Source: RGIG6178 sp045118975
Lineage (GTDB): Bacteria; Bacillota_I; Bacilli_A; RFN20; DUOF01
Length of the DNA stretch: 64,000 nucleotides
NCBI GenBank assembly: GCA_045118975.1
Contig: JBGVCT010000003.1
Coordinates: forward strand, 62,001-126,000
Reading direction: 5' to 3'
The notes under the pieces were generated by a model. That model was given only the letters and a program-made list of their open reading frames with translations, searched no databases and had not been told where the DNA came from. Positions 8,362-15,882 of this stretch are shown here, in pieces. Both the position numbers and the translations under genes were made by a program. Each line of letters begins with the position of its first letter. Positions within the stretch are counted from its first letter, which is position 1.

Positions 8362-9501
8362 ATGATTTTTGATGTTAACAATTTACCACAAGAGAGAAAA
8401 GTTTGTTTTGGTTACTATTTAAATGTACAACACATTGTTCCATTCATTGTGGGCATGATGTTTTTATTAGGTGGTCTATTTATGGCTTTTACTGGATTAT
8501 CAATTGACCCTCCTGGTAGTTATATTTTACTAGGCGTTGGAGGCACCATCGCTTCTATTGCATTGATTGCGTTTTTATTAGTTATTGCAAAAATGAGTTT
8601 CTATCCAAAAATGGTTAAGCATGGTACTAGACTATTTGTAGAAGTAGTTCATGTAGGTGAAGATTCAATGCTATTACATGGAACTGTTGATGGAAAAGAA
8701 ATATCTTATAAAGTTAATATGCCTGCTAGATTTTCTAAACTGTATGGAAAATACACATATATTCCTGCTTTTTACCATAATGATCGATTAATGCCTGACT
8801 GGAAAAACATACCAGATTATGGAAGTATAGATGCTCCTAGTAAGGGAGAAAATACTCCAATTAATGTAGTAAAAGAAAATGTAAATATGGCAGCTAAAGC
8901 AGCAAATGACGCCAACGTTAATACTCAATATACAAAAAATCAATTAGAGGATTCATTTAGAGGTAGATACATATCATTTATATGCTCTAATTTTGTTATG
9001 TCAGGTTTATTATTAATCTTTTTAGGAAGAAAGATAACAGATACAATTTTAGTATTAATTAATGGTGGTGCATTTGATCCATTTGAAATGTTATTACCAA
9101 CCATTATTACAATTTATATAGTTTATGCTTTATTTCTTTCTATATTAACTTTAGGTGCATTTGCAAAATATACAACTGCATATAAAAAAGGAGAAAGAGT
9201 AGTAGCAAGCGTAAATTTCTATAGTTCTAAACACCATTACAAATCTCATAATAAATTTCTATCTCCTTTCAATCAAAACGTAAAAGGTGGAACAATTATA
9301 GAATTTACATATTCTAATCACAATGGGGAATCTTGCAGTGGAGCATATTCATTTAATCCTGCATATTACAATGATCTTAAAGATGAAACATCTTTACCAG
9401 CAATAGTATATAAAAATAAAGTGTATCCTAACTGGGCTGGTATAGTAAGACATATAGAATTAAGAGATGAAGAATTAAGACAACAAAGAGAAGGGCAATA
9501 A
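8362..9501 (+). CDS. Membrane protein with internally duplicated architecture, unknown function
   Basis: A 379-residue protein I do not recognise. It has a membrane hairpin (about residues 27-49 and 52-77), then a mostly beta, probably soluble domain ending ...NDRLMPDWKNI (about 84-153), a polar linker, a second hairpin (about 205-228 and 240-268) and a second beta domain ending ...NKVYPNWAGI (about 270-366). The two halves look like a duplication: both beta domains start K.G.R or KKGER, contain an AY/FYHND-like segment and end YP/MPxWxxI. This resembles DUF3592-type membrane proteins in outline only. It lies on the lagging strand, divergent from pepC, and has its own promoter and terminator. 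Confidence 0.7.
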   Translation: MIFDVNNLPQERKVCFGYYLNVQHIVPFIVGMMFLLGGLFMAFTGLSIDPPGSYILLGVGGTIASIALIAFLLVIAKMSFYPKMVKHGTRLFVEVVHVGEDSMLLHGTVDGKEISYKVNMPARFSKLYGKYTYIPAFYHNDRLMPDWKNIPDYGSIDAPSKGENTPINVVKENVNMAAKAANDANVNTQYTKNQLEDSFRGRYISFICSNFVMSGLLLIFLGRKITDTILVLINGGAFDPFEMLLPTIITIYIVYALFLSILTLGAFAKYTTAYKKGERVVASVNFYSSKHHYKSHNKFLSPFNQNVKGGTIIEFTYSNHNGESCSGAYSFNPAYYNDLKDETSLPAIVYKNKVYPNWAGIVRHIELRDEELRQQREGQ

Positions 9502-9516
9502 GCTCTTCTTTTTTTA
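9490..9516 (+). terminator. Terminator of the 8362 membrane protein gene
   Basis: GAAGGGC (9490-9496) pairs with GCTCTTC (9502-9508) with one G-U pair around a five-base loop, followed by a run of Ts. Confidence 0.75.
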
Positions 9517-9550
9517 TAATTCTTTAGTTTCCACTATTAGAAAAATAATG

Positions 9551-9556
9551 TATAAT
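9551..9556 (+). promoter_or_regulatory. -10 hexamer for rluB
   Basis: A perfect TATAAT lies 24 bases before the rluB start. The matching -35 position (TTTCCA at 9528-9533) is weak. Confidence 0.5.
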
Positions 9557-9579
9557 ACTTCTTGGTTAGGAGGGTTTAT

Positions 9580-10308
9580 ATGGAAAGATTGCAAAAAATA
9601 ATTGCGCAGGCTGGTATTTGTTCAAGAAGAAAAGCAGAGGAACTTATAAGCGAAGGAAGAGTTAGCGTAAATGGAAAAGTTATAACAGAGCTTGGATTTA
9701 AAGCAGATATTAGCGATAAAATTACCGTAGATAATAAACCAATATTTAAAAAAGAAAAATTAGTTTATCTTGTATTAAACAAACCAAGAAATACGGTTGC
9801 TACAGTTAAAGATGATAGAGGAAGAAAGACAGTTTTAGATTGTATTGAAAATGTTAACAAAAGAATTTATCCTGTAGGAAGATTAGATTATGATACTACT
9901 GGCGTTCTTTTATTAACAAATGATGGAGATTTAGCAAATAAATTAACTCATCCTTCTAGTGAGATCGATAAAGTATACATTGCTACAATAAAAGGTGAAA
10001 TCACCAAAGATGATTTAGCTAAACTTGAAGAAGGCGTGGAATTCGATGGTAAAAAATCTTCTCCATGCAAAGCAGTTTTAAATAAATACAACAAAGATAA
10101 AGACAAATCAATTGTAGAACTAACAATTCATGAAGGAAGAAATCACCAAGTAAAAAAAATGTTTGAAGCTATTGGTAAAGAAGTTATTAAACTTCATAGA
10201 GATTCTTTTGCAGGAATATCTAGCAAAGGTTTATATGAGGGACAATCTAGAAGACTTACTGAATCAGAACTAAAAGAACTTAAAAAATTAGTACAAAAAG
10301 AAAAATAG
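9580..10308 (+). CDS. rluB: Ribosomal large subunit pseudouridine synthase B (RluB/RsuA family)
   Basis: A 242-residue protein with an N-terminal S4 RNA-binding domain (residues about 2-60, LQKIIAQAGICSRRKAEELI) and a catalytic domain with GRLDYDTTGVLLLTNDGDLA, in which the first Asp is the conserved nucleophile. RluB makes pseudouridine 2605 (E. coli numbering) in helix 89 of 23S rRNA. A longer reading would begin at a TTG at 9562, but AGGAGGG at 9568-9574 places the true start at the ATG at 9580. Members RluB, RsuA and RluE are close; RluB is the usual Gram-positive assignment. It converges on the gene at 10323 and shares a terminator with it. Confidence 0.9.
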   Translation: MERLQKIIAQAGICSRRKAEELISEGRVSVNGKVITELGFKADISDKITVDNKPIFKKEKLVYLVLNKPRNTVATVKDDRGRKTVLDCIENVNKRIYPVGRLDYDTTGVLLLTNDGDLANKLTHPSSEIDKVYIATIKGEITKDDLAKLEEGVEFDGKKSSPCKAVLNKYNKDKDKSIVELTIHEGRNHQVKKMFEAIGKEVIKLHRDSFAGISSKGLYEGQSRRLTESELKELKKLVQKEK

Positions 10309-10330
10309 TCACGAATTTGTGACTATTTTT
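10301..10330. terminator. Bidirectional terminator between rluB and the 10323 gene
   Basis: AAAAATAGTCAC and GTGACTATTTTT form a perfect 12-bp stem around a six-base loop. It contains the stop codons of both convergent genes and has A and T runs on either side, so it can work on both strands. Confidence 0.9.
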
Positions 10331-10709
10331 TTCTACTATTTCTTATATAATCTTGGACTTCTTCATCCATTTTTATTTCTTTTATTATTTCTACAGCGTG
10401 ATCCTTATACCATTTTGTAAATTCATTAACACTTGAAAATTCTTTAGCACCTTCTTTTTCTTCGATGATTCTATTACACTCTAACTCATATAAAGTCATA
10501 TCATCTTCACAATAAAGTTTAAATCTTATCGAATAAGCCCTTCCTTGACTTTTTCTAGAGGCGTTAATCGCCTTAGTAATCTCGTGAATTGCAACCAAAG
10601 ATTTTTTATCTTCATAAATTCTTTTTGGGTCTTGGTTAATTATTGCCATGATATTTTCTTTTCTTTTTGAAACACTTGGAGTTTCTATAACTACAAACTT
10701 ATCTGCCAT
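10323..10709 (-). CDS. Unknown small protein, paralogue of the 10794 product
   Basis: A 128-residue soluble, charged protein with no recognised domain. It aligns along its length with the product of the next gene: both open M..KFV..E.P, continue with K.KENI..II.Q.P, then L..I......IN..RKS, a beta segment, and F..WY......I.EE. The predicted layout is a beta strand, helices, a two-strand region and a C-terminal helix pair. It has its own promoter (TTGCAA, 17 bases, TATAAT at 10731-10759) with a perfect DnaA box just upstream, and a shared bidirectional terminator. It lies downstream of parAB. No function can be assigned. Confidence 0.75.
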   Translation of the reverse strand: MADKFVVIETPSVSKRKENIMAIINQDPKRIYEDKKSLVAIHEITKAINASRKSQGRAYSIRFKLYCEDDMTLYELECNRIIEEKEGAKEFSSVNEFTKWYKDHAVEIIKEIKMDEEVQDYIRNSRKK

Positions 10710-10730
10710 CTAAATCACATCCTTATTAAA

Positions 10731-10771
10731 ATTATAAAATAAGCTCTCTTCCCTTGCAATAGTTATCCACA
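10731..10771 (-). promoter_or_regulatory. Promoter of the 10323 gene with an adjacent DnaA box
   Basis: Minus strand: TTGCAA (10759-10754), 17-base spacer, TATAAT (10736-10731). A consensus DnaA box TTATCCACA occupies 10763-10771, three bases upstream of the -35. It is a single box, far from oriC at 52.4-54.3 kb. Confidence 0.65.
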
Positions 10772-10774
10772 ATA

Positions 10775-10796
10775 TAAAAAACCCCTGTGGGGTTTA
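10775..10796 (-). terminator. Terminator of the 10794 gene
   Basis: AAACCCC and GGGGTTT pair over 7 bp around a three-base loop, followed on the minus strand by a T run. It overlaps the stop codon. Confidence 0.85.
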
Positions 10797-11141
10797 TCTT
10801 TTTATATTTTTTAAATCTTTTTTAGATTTTTCCTCTAATTCTTCCTCAATTAATTTAGGCCCATACTCATTTACATACCAATTGGCAAAATCACTGATAG
10901 TTTCAAATACTGGTATATCATGGCTTTTTTCATCTATTTCACTAGATAAATGAAGCGTTAATGTGTACCCTCCAGTAATACTTTTTCTAATTTCATTAAT
11001 TCTTGCTGCTACAGATTGAATACTTAATAAACACTCTCTATAATTATGCACTTCAGATGGTGGTTGAGTTATTATTCCTAAAATATTCTTTTCCTCTTTA
11101 GCATTATGAGGCAATTCAAGCATTACAAACTTCTTTTCCAT
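10794..11141 (-). CDS. Unknown small protein, paralogue of the 10323 product
   Basis: A 115-residue protein sharing the KFV..E.P, KNI..II.Q.P, IN.iRKS and WY motifs with its neighbour, so the two arose by duplication. It is soluble, with no signal peptide, transmembrane segment or cysteine. Each copy has a separate promoter and terminator rather than a joint operon, which suggests separate control. Its promoter TTGTAA, 17 bases, TAAAAT (11167-11195) is flanked by two 9-bp direct repeats. The function is unknown; position next to parAB and the origin-proximal region is the only contextual clue. Confidence 0.75.
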   Translation of the reverse strand: MEKKFVMLELPHNAKEEKNILGIITQPPSEVHNYRECLLSIQSVAARINEIRKSITGGYTLTLHLSSEIDEKSHDIPVFETISDFANWYVNEYGPKLIEEELEEKSKKDLKNIKR

Positions 11142-11166
11142 TAAAGGTCACTTCCTTTGCCTTACC

Positions 11167-11200
11167 ATTTTAAAACAACACTCATAAAATTACAACACTC
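11167..11200 (-). promoter_or_regulatory. Promoter of the 10794 gene with 9-bp direct repeats
   Basis: Minus strand TTGTAA (11195-11190), 17-base spacer, TAAAAT (11172-11167). GAGTGTTGT occurs twice (11192-11200 and 11175-11183), 17 bp apart, one copy overlapping the -35 and one lying in the spacer next to the -10. This could be an operator. Confidence 0.5.
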
Positions 11201-11212
11201 TTTTTTCCCTAG

Positions 11213-11243
11213 AAAATAAAAAAAGATAAGTAATTCTTATCTT
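11213..11243 (-). terminator. Terminator of the parAB-11242 operon
   Basis: AAGATAAG (11223-11230) and CTTATCTT (11236-11243) form an 8-bp stem around five bases, followed on the minus strand by a T-rich run. Confidence 0.8.
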
Positions 11244-11529
11244 AATTTATCTTTTGTATAGTACCAATAAAAATGTTTTTCTTACTCTTTACATGTTTTA
11301 AAATGAATTGCTCGTATTTTTTATTATAAGATTCACTAGTTTCTTTTCCTATATAAAGAGCCATGAATTCCTTGGTTTCTGTTTCAATATTTAAAACATT
11401 CTCAGCGAATTCTCTAAGGAACATATTAGTTTTCCCCATAATAGTCCCATTCATAAATTTCACAATTTCTTTTTGGTAGTCTATTTTTATTTCTATAACA
11501 TCTCCATTTTCGTATGTTAATGAAGACAT
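11242..11529 (-). CDS. Unknown 95-residue protein co-transcribed with parB
   Basis: It starts one base after the parB stop codon and ends in a terminator, so it is the last gene of the parA-parB operon. The product is soluble with alternating beta strands and one central helix (MFLREFAENVLNIETETKEF). No known domain is recognised, and there is no DNA-binding motif I can point to. A role alongside ParAB is inferred only from co-transcription. It does not align with the paralogous pair further downstream. Confidence 0.7.
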   Translation of the reverse strand: MSSLTYENGDVIEIKIDYQKEIVKFMNGTIMGKTNMFLREFAENVLNIETETKEFMALYIGKETSESYNKKYEQFILKHVKSKKNIFIGTIQKIN

Positions 11530-11530
11530 A

Positions 11531-12379
11531 TTATAATAACTCCATTATTCTCTTTAATGTATTTTCATCCTTAAATGAAATTCTAATTTCATTATCTTTA
11601 ATTTTAACTTTAGTCTTAAACTTCTTGTGTAAAGCACTAGTTACATATTCATAATATGGATTGAAATCTTTTTGTTCTGGCTTTTTAGCTCTGTTAATTT
11701 CTCTACCATGTGCTAAATTTGCTAATGCCTCAATTTGTCTAGAAGTATATCCAAGTTCGATTGCATCATTTGCAATTTTAATGGCATCGCTTTCACTTAA
11801 ATTAATAAGTGGCTTAACTTGACCCATAGTCAATACACCATTAATTACATAATCTTGAATAACTTGTGGTAAATTCAATAGTCTCATGATATTAGCAATA
11901 TATGATCTAGATTTACCTACTCTTTGTCCAATTTGTTCTTGAGTAAGACCTAATTTGCTACACAAACTATCATATGCCTTTGCTTCTTCAATAACATTTA
12001 ATTCTTCTCTTTGAATGTTTTCAATGATAGATAACTCCATCATTTGCTTATCATCAAATTCTGCTACAATTGCAGGAACTTTAGTTAAACCAGCAATTTT
12101 ACTAGCTCTAAATCTTCTTTCTCCAGCCAAGATTTGATATCTTCCATCACTTGTTTTTCTAAGTAAAATTGGAGAAATAACACCATAAGTCTTAATTGAT
12201 GTTGCTAATTCTTGTAATTTAACTTCATCAAATATTTTTCTTGGTTGATATGGGTTAGTATCAATTAACTTAGTAGAAACTTCTTGTCTAGATTCACTAG
12301 TAGCATATTCCTTTAATTTTTCAATTTCTTTTAATTCTTCACTTATTTCAAATACATTAATCTTGCTCTGACTTTGCAT
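11531..12379 (-). CDS. parB: Chromosome-partitioning protein ParB (Spo0J/Noc family)
   Basis: A 282-residue ParB. The CTP-binding ParB/Srx motif GERRFRASK is at residues 86-94, preceded by LIDTNPYQPRKIFDE, followed by a helix-turn-helix around 150-176 (LTQEQIGQRVGKSRSYIANI) and a C-terminal dimer region. ParB clamps load at parS near the origin and slide, recruiting SMC. Only one such gene is visible here, so no separate Noc is seen. The ATG at 12379 overlaps parA by 23 bases, implying translational coupling. Three parS-like sites occur in this window (15793, 47758, 52091). Confidence 0.92.
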   Translation of the reverse strand: MQSQSKINVFEISEELKEIEKLKEYATSESRQEVSTKLIDTNPYQPRKIFDEVKLQELATSIKTYGVISPILLRKTSDGRYQILAGERRFRASKIAGLTKVPAIVAEFDDKQMMELSIIENIQREELNVIEEAKAYDSLCSKLGLTQEQIGQRVGKSRSYIANIMRLLNLPQVIQDYVINGVLTMGQVKPLINLSESDAIKIANDAIELGYTSRQIEALANLAHGREINRAKKPEQKDFNPYYEYVTSALHKKFKTKVKIKDNEIRISFKDENTLKRIMELL

Positions 12380-13139
12380 TACCTATTACCTCCCTAGCGA
12401 AACTCATATAAGCATCAAAAACAGGTGTACCTGGAGCGTACTCCACAATTGTCTTCCCATGTTTTTGTGATTCAATAATTTTGTTACTTCGTGGTAAAGT
12501 TGTTCTATAAACTCTACTGTTAACAAACATCTCTCTTATTTCTTTTTCTATTTCTTTGTTTATATTAAACTTTGGATCATACATGTTAAGTACGATACCA
12601 CTTACATATAATTTTTTGTTAAAAGAATTCTTAATTCTTCTAACCGCAGCATACGCTTCTATTAAACTTTCTTTTGAAAAATAATGACATACAGAAGGAA
12701 TAATTACATCATCACTTGCATTCAATACATTAACATTTAATCCCATTCCTGGAGGACAATCTATAACTATATAATCATACTTTCTTCTAGTATTTTTTAG
12801 GATTTCCTTTAGTCTAGAATATCTGTTTTTCTCATACAAAGTAGCAAGCTCAACATCCGCACCAGCAAGAAGAGGCGATGAAGGAATAAAATCTAACTTT
12901 TTCACTCCTGTTTTTCTAATAATTGTAGAAATATCAGCTTTATCAACTAAAGCCTCGTATAAACTAGATCCTACATTATATCTATCAAATCCCAAACCCA
13001 TTGTGGCATCACAAATAGGATCGGTATCTATTAACAATGTTTTTTTTCCAAGATAAGCTAAAGACGCAGCTAAATTAATAGCAACAGTTGTTTTTCCAAC
13101 TCCGCCTTTTTGATTTACAATTGCAACAACTTCCGCCAT
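12357..13139 (-). CDS. parA: Chromosome-partitioning ATPase ParA (Soj)
   Basis: A 260-residue deviant Walker ATPase: NQKGGVGKTTVAINLA at residues 9-24 and DCPPGMGLN for the switch II region. ParA/Soj dimerises with ATP on DNA, cooperates with ParB in origin segregation and in Bacillus also controls DnaA. The ATG has GGGAGGT upstream. It follows rsmG by 14 bases, and parB overlaps it, so rsmG-parA-parB-11242 likely form one transcription unit starting from mnmG. Length and motif match chromosomal Soj rather than MinD, which has a C-terminal amphipathic helix absent here. Confidence 0.93.
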   Translation of the reverse strand: MAEVVAIVNQKGGVGKTTVAINLAASLAYLGKKTLLIDTDPICDATMGLGFDRYNVGSSLYEALVDKADISTIIRKTGVKKLDFIPSSPLLAGADVELATLYEKNRYSRLKEILKNTRRKYDYIVIDCPPGMGLNVNVLNASDDVIIPSVCHYFSKESLIEAYAAVRRIKNSFNKKLYVSGIVLNMYDPKFNINKEIEKEIREMFVNSRVYRTTLPRSNKIIESQKHGKTIVEYAPGTPVFDAYMSFAREVIGNAKSEQD

Positions 13140-13153
13140 TGTATATACCTCCC

Positions 13154-13858
13154 TTACAGTGGTTTTTTCTTCATTTTATTATAATCTCTAGGATACTTAT
13201 GTGGAGTATAATCTAATTTAGTATAAATAAGGTTGTATCTTTTACCAAAACTCTTTGGTAATATAATCTTTTGTTTTTGAGTTAAATCTAGCTTAAGTTC
13301 TCTACAAGCAGCATCACACTCTGCAGCTTCTTCCTTAGCTAAAGGTCCTTTTAAAGCGATGAATTTTCCACCAACTTTTACCATTGGAGAACTTAATTCC
13401 ATTAACACATTTAATCTAGATACTGCTCTAGCTGTAACATAGTCATATTCTTCTCTATGTTCTCTTCCATAATCTTCAGCTCTAGCAACAACAACATCAA
13501 TGCCTTCTAATCCTAACTCCTCGATAACTAATTTTACAAAATCCATTCTCTTATTCATTGAATCTAGAGCGATTACATGTAAATCTGGGAAAGCAATTTT
13601 TAATGGGATAGATGGGAATCCCGCACCAGTTCCTACATCACACAATGTTTTACCATTTAAGTCATTTTCAAATGATAATGTTAAGCAATCATAAAAGTGT
13701 TTCTCATAAACATCCTCTTTTTGAATAATTGTTGTTAGATTTAATCTTTCATTCCAAATTTGAAGTAATTCAAAATATCTTCTAAATTGTTTTTCTTGTT
13801 TCTCAGTTAATATAATATCGTGTTCTGCTAATAAATCTTTAAATTGTTGTTCATTCAT
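13154..13858 (-). CDS. rsmG: 16S rRNA (guanine-527 N7) methyltransferase RsmG
   Basis: A 234-residue SAM-dependent methyltransferase with the motif DVGTGAGFPSIPLKI (about residues 75-89) and the later YDYVTARAVSRLNVLMEL segment typical of RsmG/GidB. It methylates G527 of 16S rRNA in the 530 loop; loss gives low-level streptomycin resistance in known species. Start at ATG 13858 has GAAAGGGG upstream and overlaps the mnmG end by 8 bases. The C-terminus is lysine-rich (PRDYNKMKKKP). Confidence 0.95.
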   Translation of the reverse strand: MNEQQFKDLLAEHDIILTEKQEKQFRRYFELLQIWNERLNLTTIIQKEDVYEKHFYDCLTLSFENDLNGKTLCDVGTGAGFPSIPLKIAFPDLHVIALDSMNKRMDFVKLVIEELGLEGIDVVVARAEDYGREHREEYDYVTARAVSRLNVLMELSSPMVKVGGKFIALKGPLAKEEAAECDAACRELKLDLTQKQKIILPKSFGKRYNLIYTKLDYTPHKYPRDYNKMKKKPL

Positions 13859-15719
13859 CGTTTTTTACCCCTTTCATTTTTAAATACATTAACAATATTG
13901 ATATATCACTTGGATTTACACCAGATATTCTAGATGCTTGCCCTATATTCAAAGGCTTAACTTTATTTAACTTTTGCCTTGCTTCTAGAGCTAAATTATC
14001 TATTTGGTCATAATCTATATTTTTATCCAAAGTTAAGTTTTCTAGTTTTTTGCTATTCAAAGCCGCTTTTTCCTCTTTGGATATATATCCAGCAAATTTT
14101 ATTTGTATTTCTACTTCTTCTAAAATTTCATCATCATAATCTAATTTATCACTAAATTGTTGAATATCCTTGTATGAAATGTTTGGCCTTTTTAGTAATT
14201 CATAGTATGACAAGCTATTTTCTATACTTTCATTTTTTTCGTTCTTTAACCACTCGCAAAATTCACTATTCTTTTTAAATTTGTACTCTTTCAATAATTC
14301 CTTGAGCGATTCAATAGTTTTAACTTTCTCTACAAATTTTTCATATCTTTCCTCACCAAGTAATCCAACATCATATCCATGTTTACAAAGCCTAAGATCT
14401 GCATTGTCGTGTCTCAATATCAAACGATACTCAGCTCTGGAAGTTAACATTCTATAAGGTTCTTTTGTTCCCTTGGTAACTAAATCATCTATCATAACTC
14501 CAATATAAGCTTCATCTCTTTGCAAAATAAGTGGATCTTTTTCTTTTAACTTCAAGCAAGCATTTATACCAGCCATAAGTCCTTGAGCTGCCGCCTCTTC
14601 ATATCCACTTGTTCCATTTATTTGTCCCGCTGTGAATAGATTCTTTATAACTTTACTTTCTAGACTTGGCCACATAGTAAGTGGATCTATTGCGTCATAT
14701 TCGATAGCATAAGCGAATATCTTCACCCTAGCGTTTTCAAATCCTGGCAAAGAGTGAATCATTTCAAGTTGTACATCCTCAGGCATTGAAGTTGAAAACC
14801 CTTGCAGGTAAATTGTATCTAATTCTTCTGACTCAGGCTCAACAAATAATTGGTGTCTCTCTTTATCAGAGAATCTAACAATTTTATCTTCTATAGATGG
14901 ACAATACCTAGGACCAATTCCCTCAACTACCCCACCATACATAGCAGACTTTTCTAGATTTGCCATAATAATTTCTTTAGTTTTATCGGTCGTATGAATC
15001 AAATAACACAATCTTTGTTCTTCTAGTGGTTTAAATTCTTTTGTAGTATATGAGAATGATAAATTTCCTTCACTTCCTGGTTGAATTTCCATATTAGAAT
15101 AATCCACACTATCAGCATAAATTCTAGCAGGAGTTCCTGTTTTCAATCTTTGGATAGGAATACCCAATTCTTCCAGGTTTTTTGATAACCCCTTAGCTGA
15201 TGGTTCATTGTCTGGCCCCTCAATTACAGATTTATGACCTCTTAATGTTCTGGATTCTAAATATGTTCCTGTTGTTAATATGACAGATTTAGATTCTATT
15301 TCTTTTCCATCATTTAACACTACACCTTTACACTCTTGATTCTCGCATATAAGTTTAACAACCATTCCTTCAATTACATCTAAGTTAGGTTGATTGTATA
15401 ATGTTTGTTGCATCGTTCTTTTATATAGCAATTTATCACTTTGTGCTCTAAGGCACCTAACGCCAGGCCCCTTTGCAGTATTCAACATTTTCATTTGTAA
15501 ATACGTTTGATCAGCGTTAATTCCCATTTGTCCACCAAGCGCATCAATTTCTCTAACAATTACTCCTTTTGCAGGACCACCTATCGATGGATTACAAGGC
15601 ATGGAAGCAATATTGTTCTTGGTTAAAGTAATTAGTAATGTGGACATACCAATTCTAGCAGATGCCAAAGCAGCTTCAACACCAGCATGGCCGCCACCCA
15701 CTACGATTACATCGTACAT
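13851..15719 (-). CDS. mnmG: tRNA uridine-5-carboxymethylaminomethyl modification enzyme MnmG (GidA)
   Basis: A 622-residue FAD enzyme. The dinucleotide-binding loop GGGHAGVEAALASARIG begins at residue 8; the family signatures PCNPSIGGPAKG and GQINGTSGYEEAAAQG are both present. With MnmE it installs the cmnm5 group on U34 of several tRNAs. Length is normal (about 620-630). The ATG at 15719 has GAGGAGGG upstream. Unusually for Bacilli, it is not adjacent to mnmE, which lies 33 kb away at 48534. A promoter at 15753-15781 and a parS-like site at 15793-15808 lie upstream. Confidence 0.96.
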   Translation of the reverse strand: MYDVIVVGGGHAGVEAALASARIGMSTLLITLTKNNIASMPCNPSIGGPAKGVIVREIDALGGQMGINADQTYLQMKMLNTAKGPGVRCLRAQSDKLLYKRTMQQTLYNQPNLDVIEGMVVKLICENQECKGVVLNDGKEIESKSVILTTGTYLESRTLRGHKSVIEGPDNEPSAKGLSKNLEELGIPIQRLKTGTPARIYADSVDYSNMEIQPGSEGNLSFSYTTKEFKPLEEQRLCYLIHTTDKTKEIIMANLEKSAMYGGVVEGIGPRYCPSIEDKIVRFSDKERHQLFVEPESEELDTIYLQGFSTSMPEDVQLEMIHSLPGFENARVKIFAYAIEYDAIDPLTMWPSLESKVIKNLFTAGQINGTSGYEEAAAQGLMAGINACLKLKEKDPLILQRDEAYIGVMIDDLVTKGTKEPYRMLTSRAEYRLILRHDNADLRLCKHGYDVGLLGEERYEKFVEKVKTIESLKELLKEYKFKKNSEFCEWLKNEKNESIENSLSYYELLKRPNISYKDIQQFSDKLDYDDEILEEVEIQIKFAGYISKEEKAALNSKKLENLTLDKNIDYDQIDNLALEARQKLNKVKPLNIGQASRISGVNPSDISILLMYLKMKGVKNDE

Positions 15720-15752
15720 TAATGTTCCCTCCTCTTCTATTTTACATAATTC

Positions 15753-15781
15753 ATTTAATCACTTTAAAAAAGTGTAGTCAA
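15753..15781 (-). promoter_or_regulatory. Promoter of the mnmG-rsmG-parAB run
   Basis: Minus strand TTGACT (15781-15776), 17 bases, TTAAAT (15758-15753). The spacer contains a small perfect palindrome, CACTTT-AAA-AAAGTG (15760-15774). Confidence 0.5.
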
Positions 15782-15792
15782 TAATTCAGTTC

Positions 15793-15808
15793 CGTTTCAT
15801 GTGAAACA
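15793..15808. promoter_or_regulatory. parS-like ParB-binding site upstream of mnmG
   Basis: CGTTTCATGTGAAACA matches the Gram-positive parS consensus TGTTTCACGTGAAACA at 14 of 16 positions and keeps the GTTTCA/TGAAAC arms. It is intergenic. Confidence 0.75.
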
Positions 15809-15811
15809 TTT

Positions 15812-15848
15812 AAAAAAATCCGAGATTTCATTATTTTATCCCGGATTT
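15812..15848 (-). terminator. Terminator of the alpha/beta hydrolase gene
   Basis: On the minus strand AAATCCGGGAT and ATCTCGGATTT pair over 11 bp with one G-U pair, followed by a T run. It insulates mnmG from the upstream gene. Confidence 0.85.
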
Positions 15849-15882
15849 CAATATATGTTAACAGCTTTTATCGCTGTTATAT

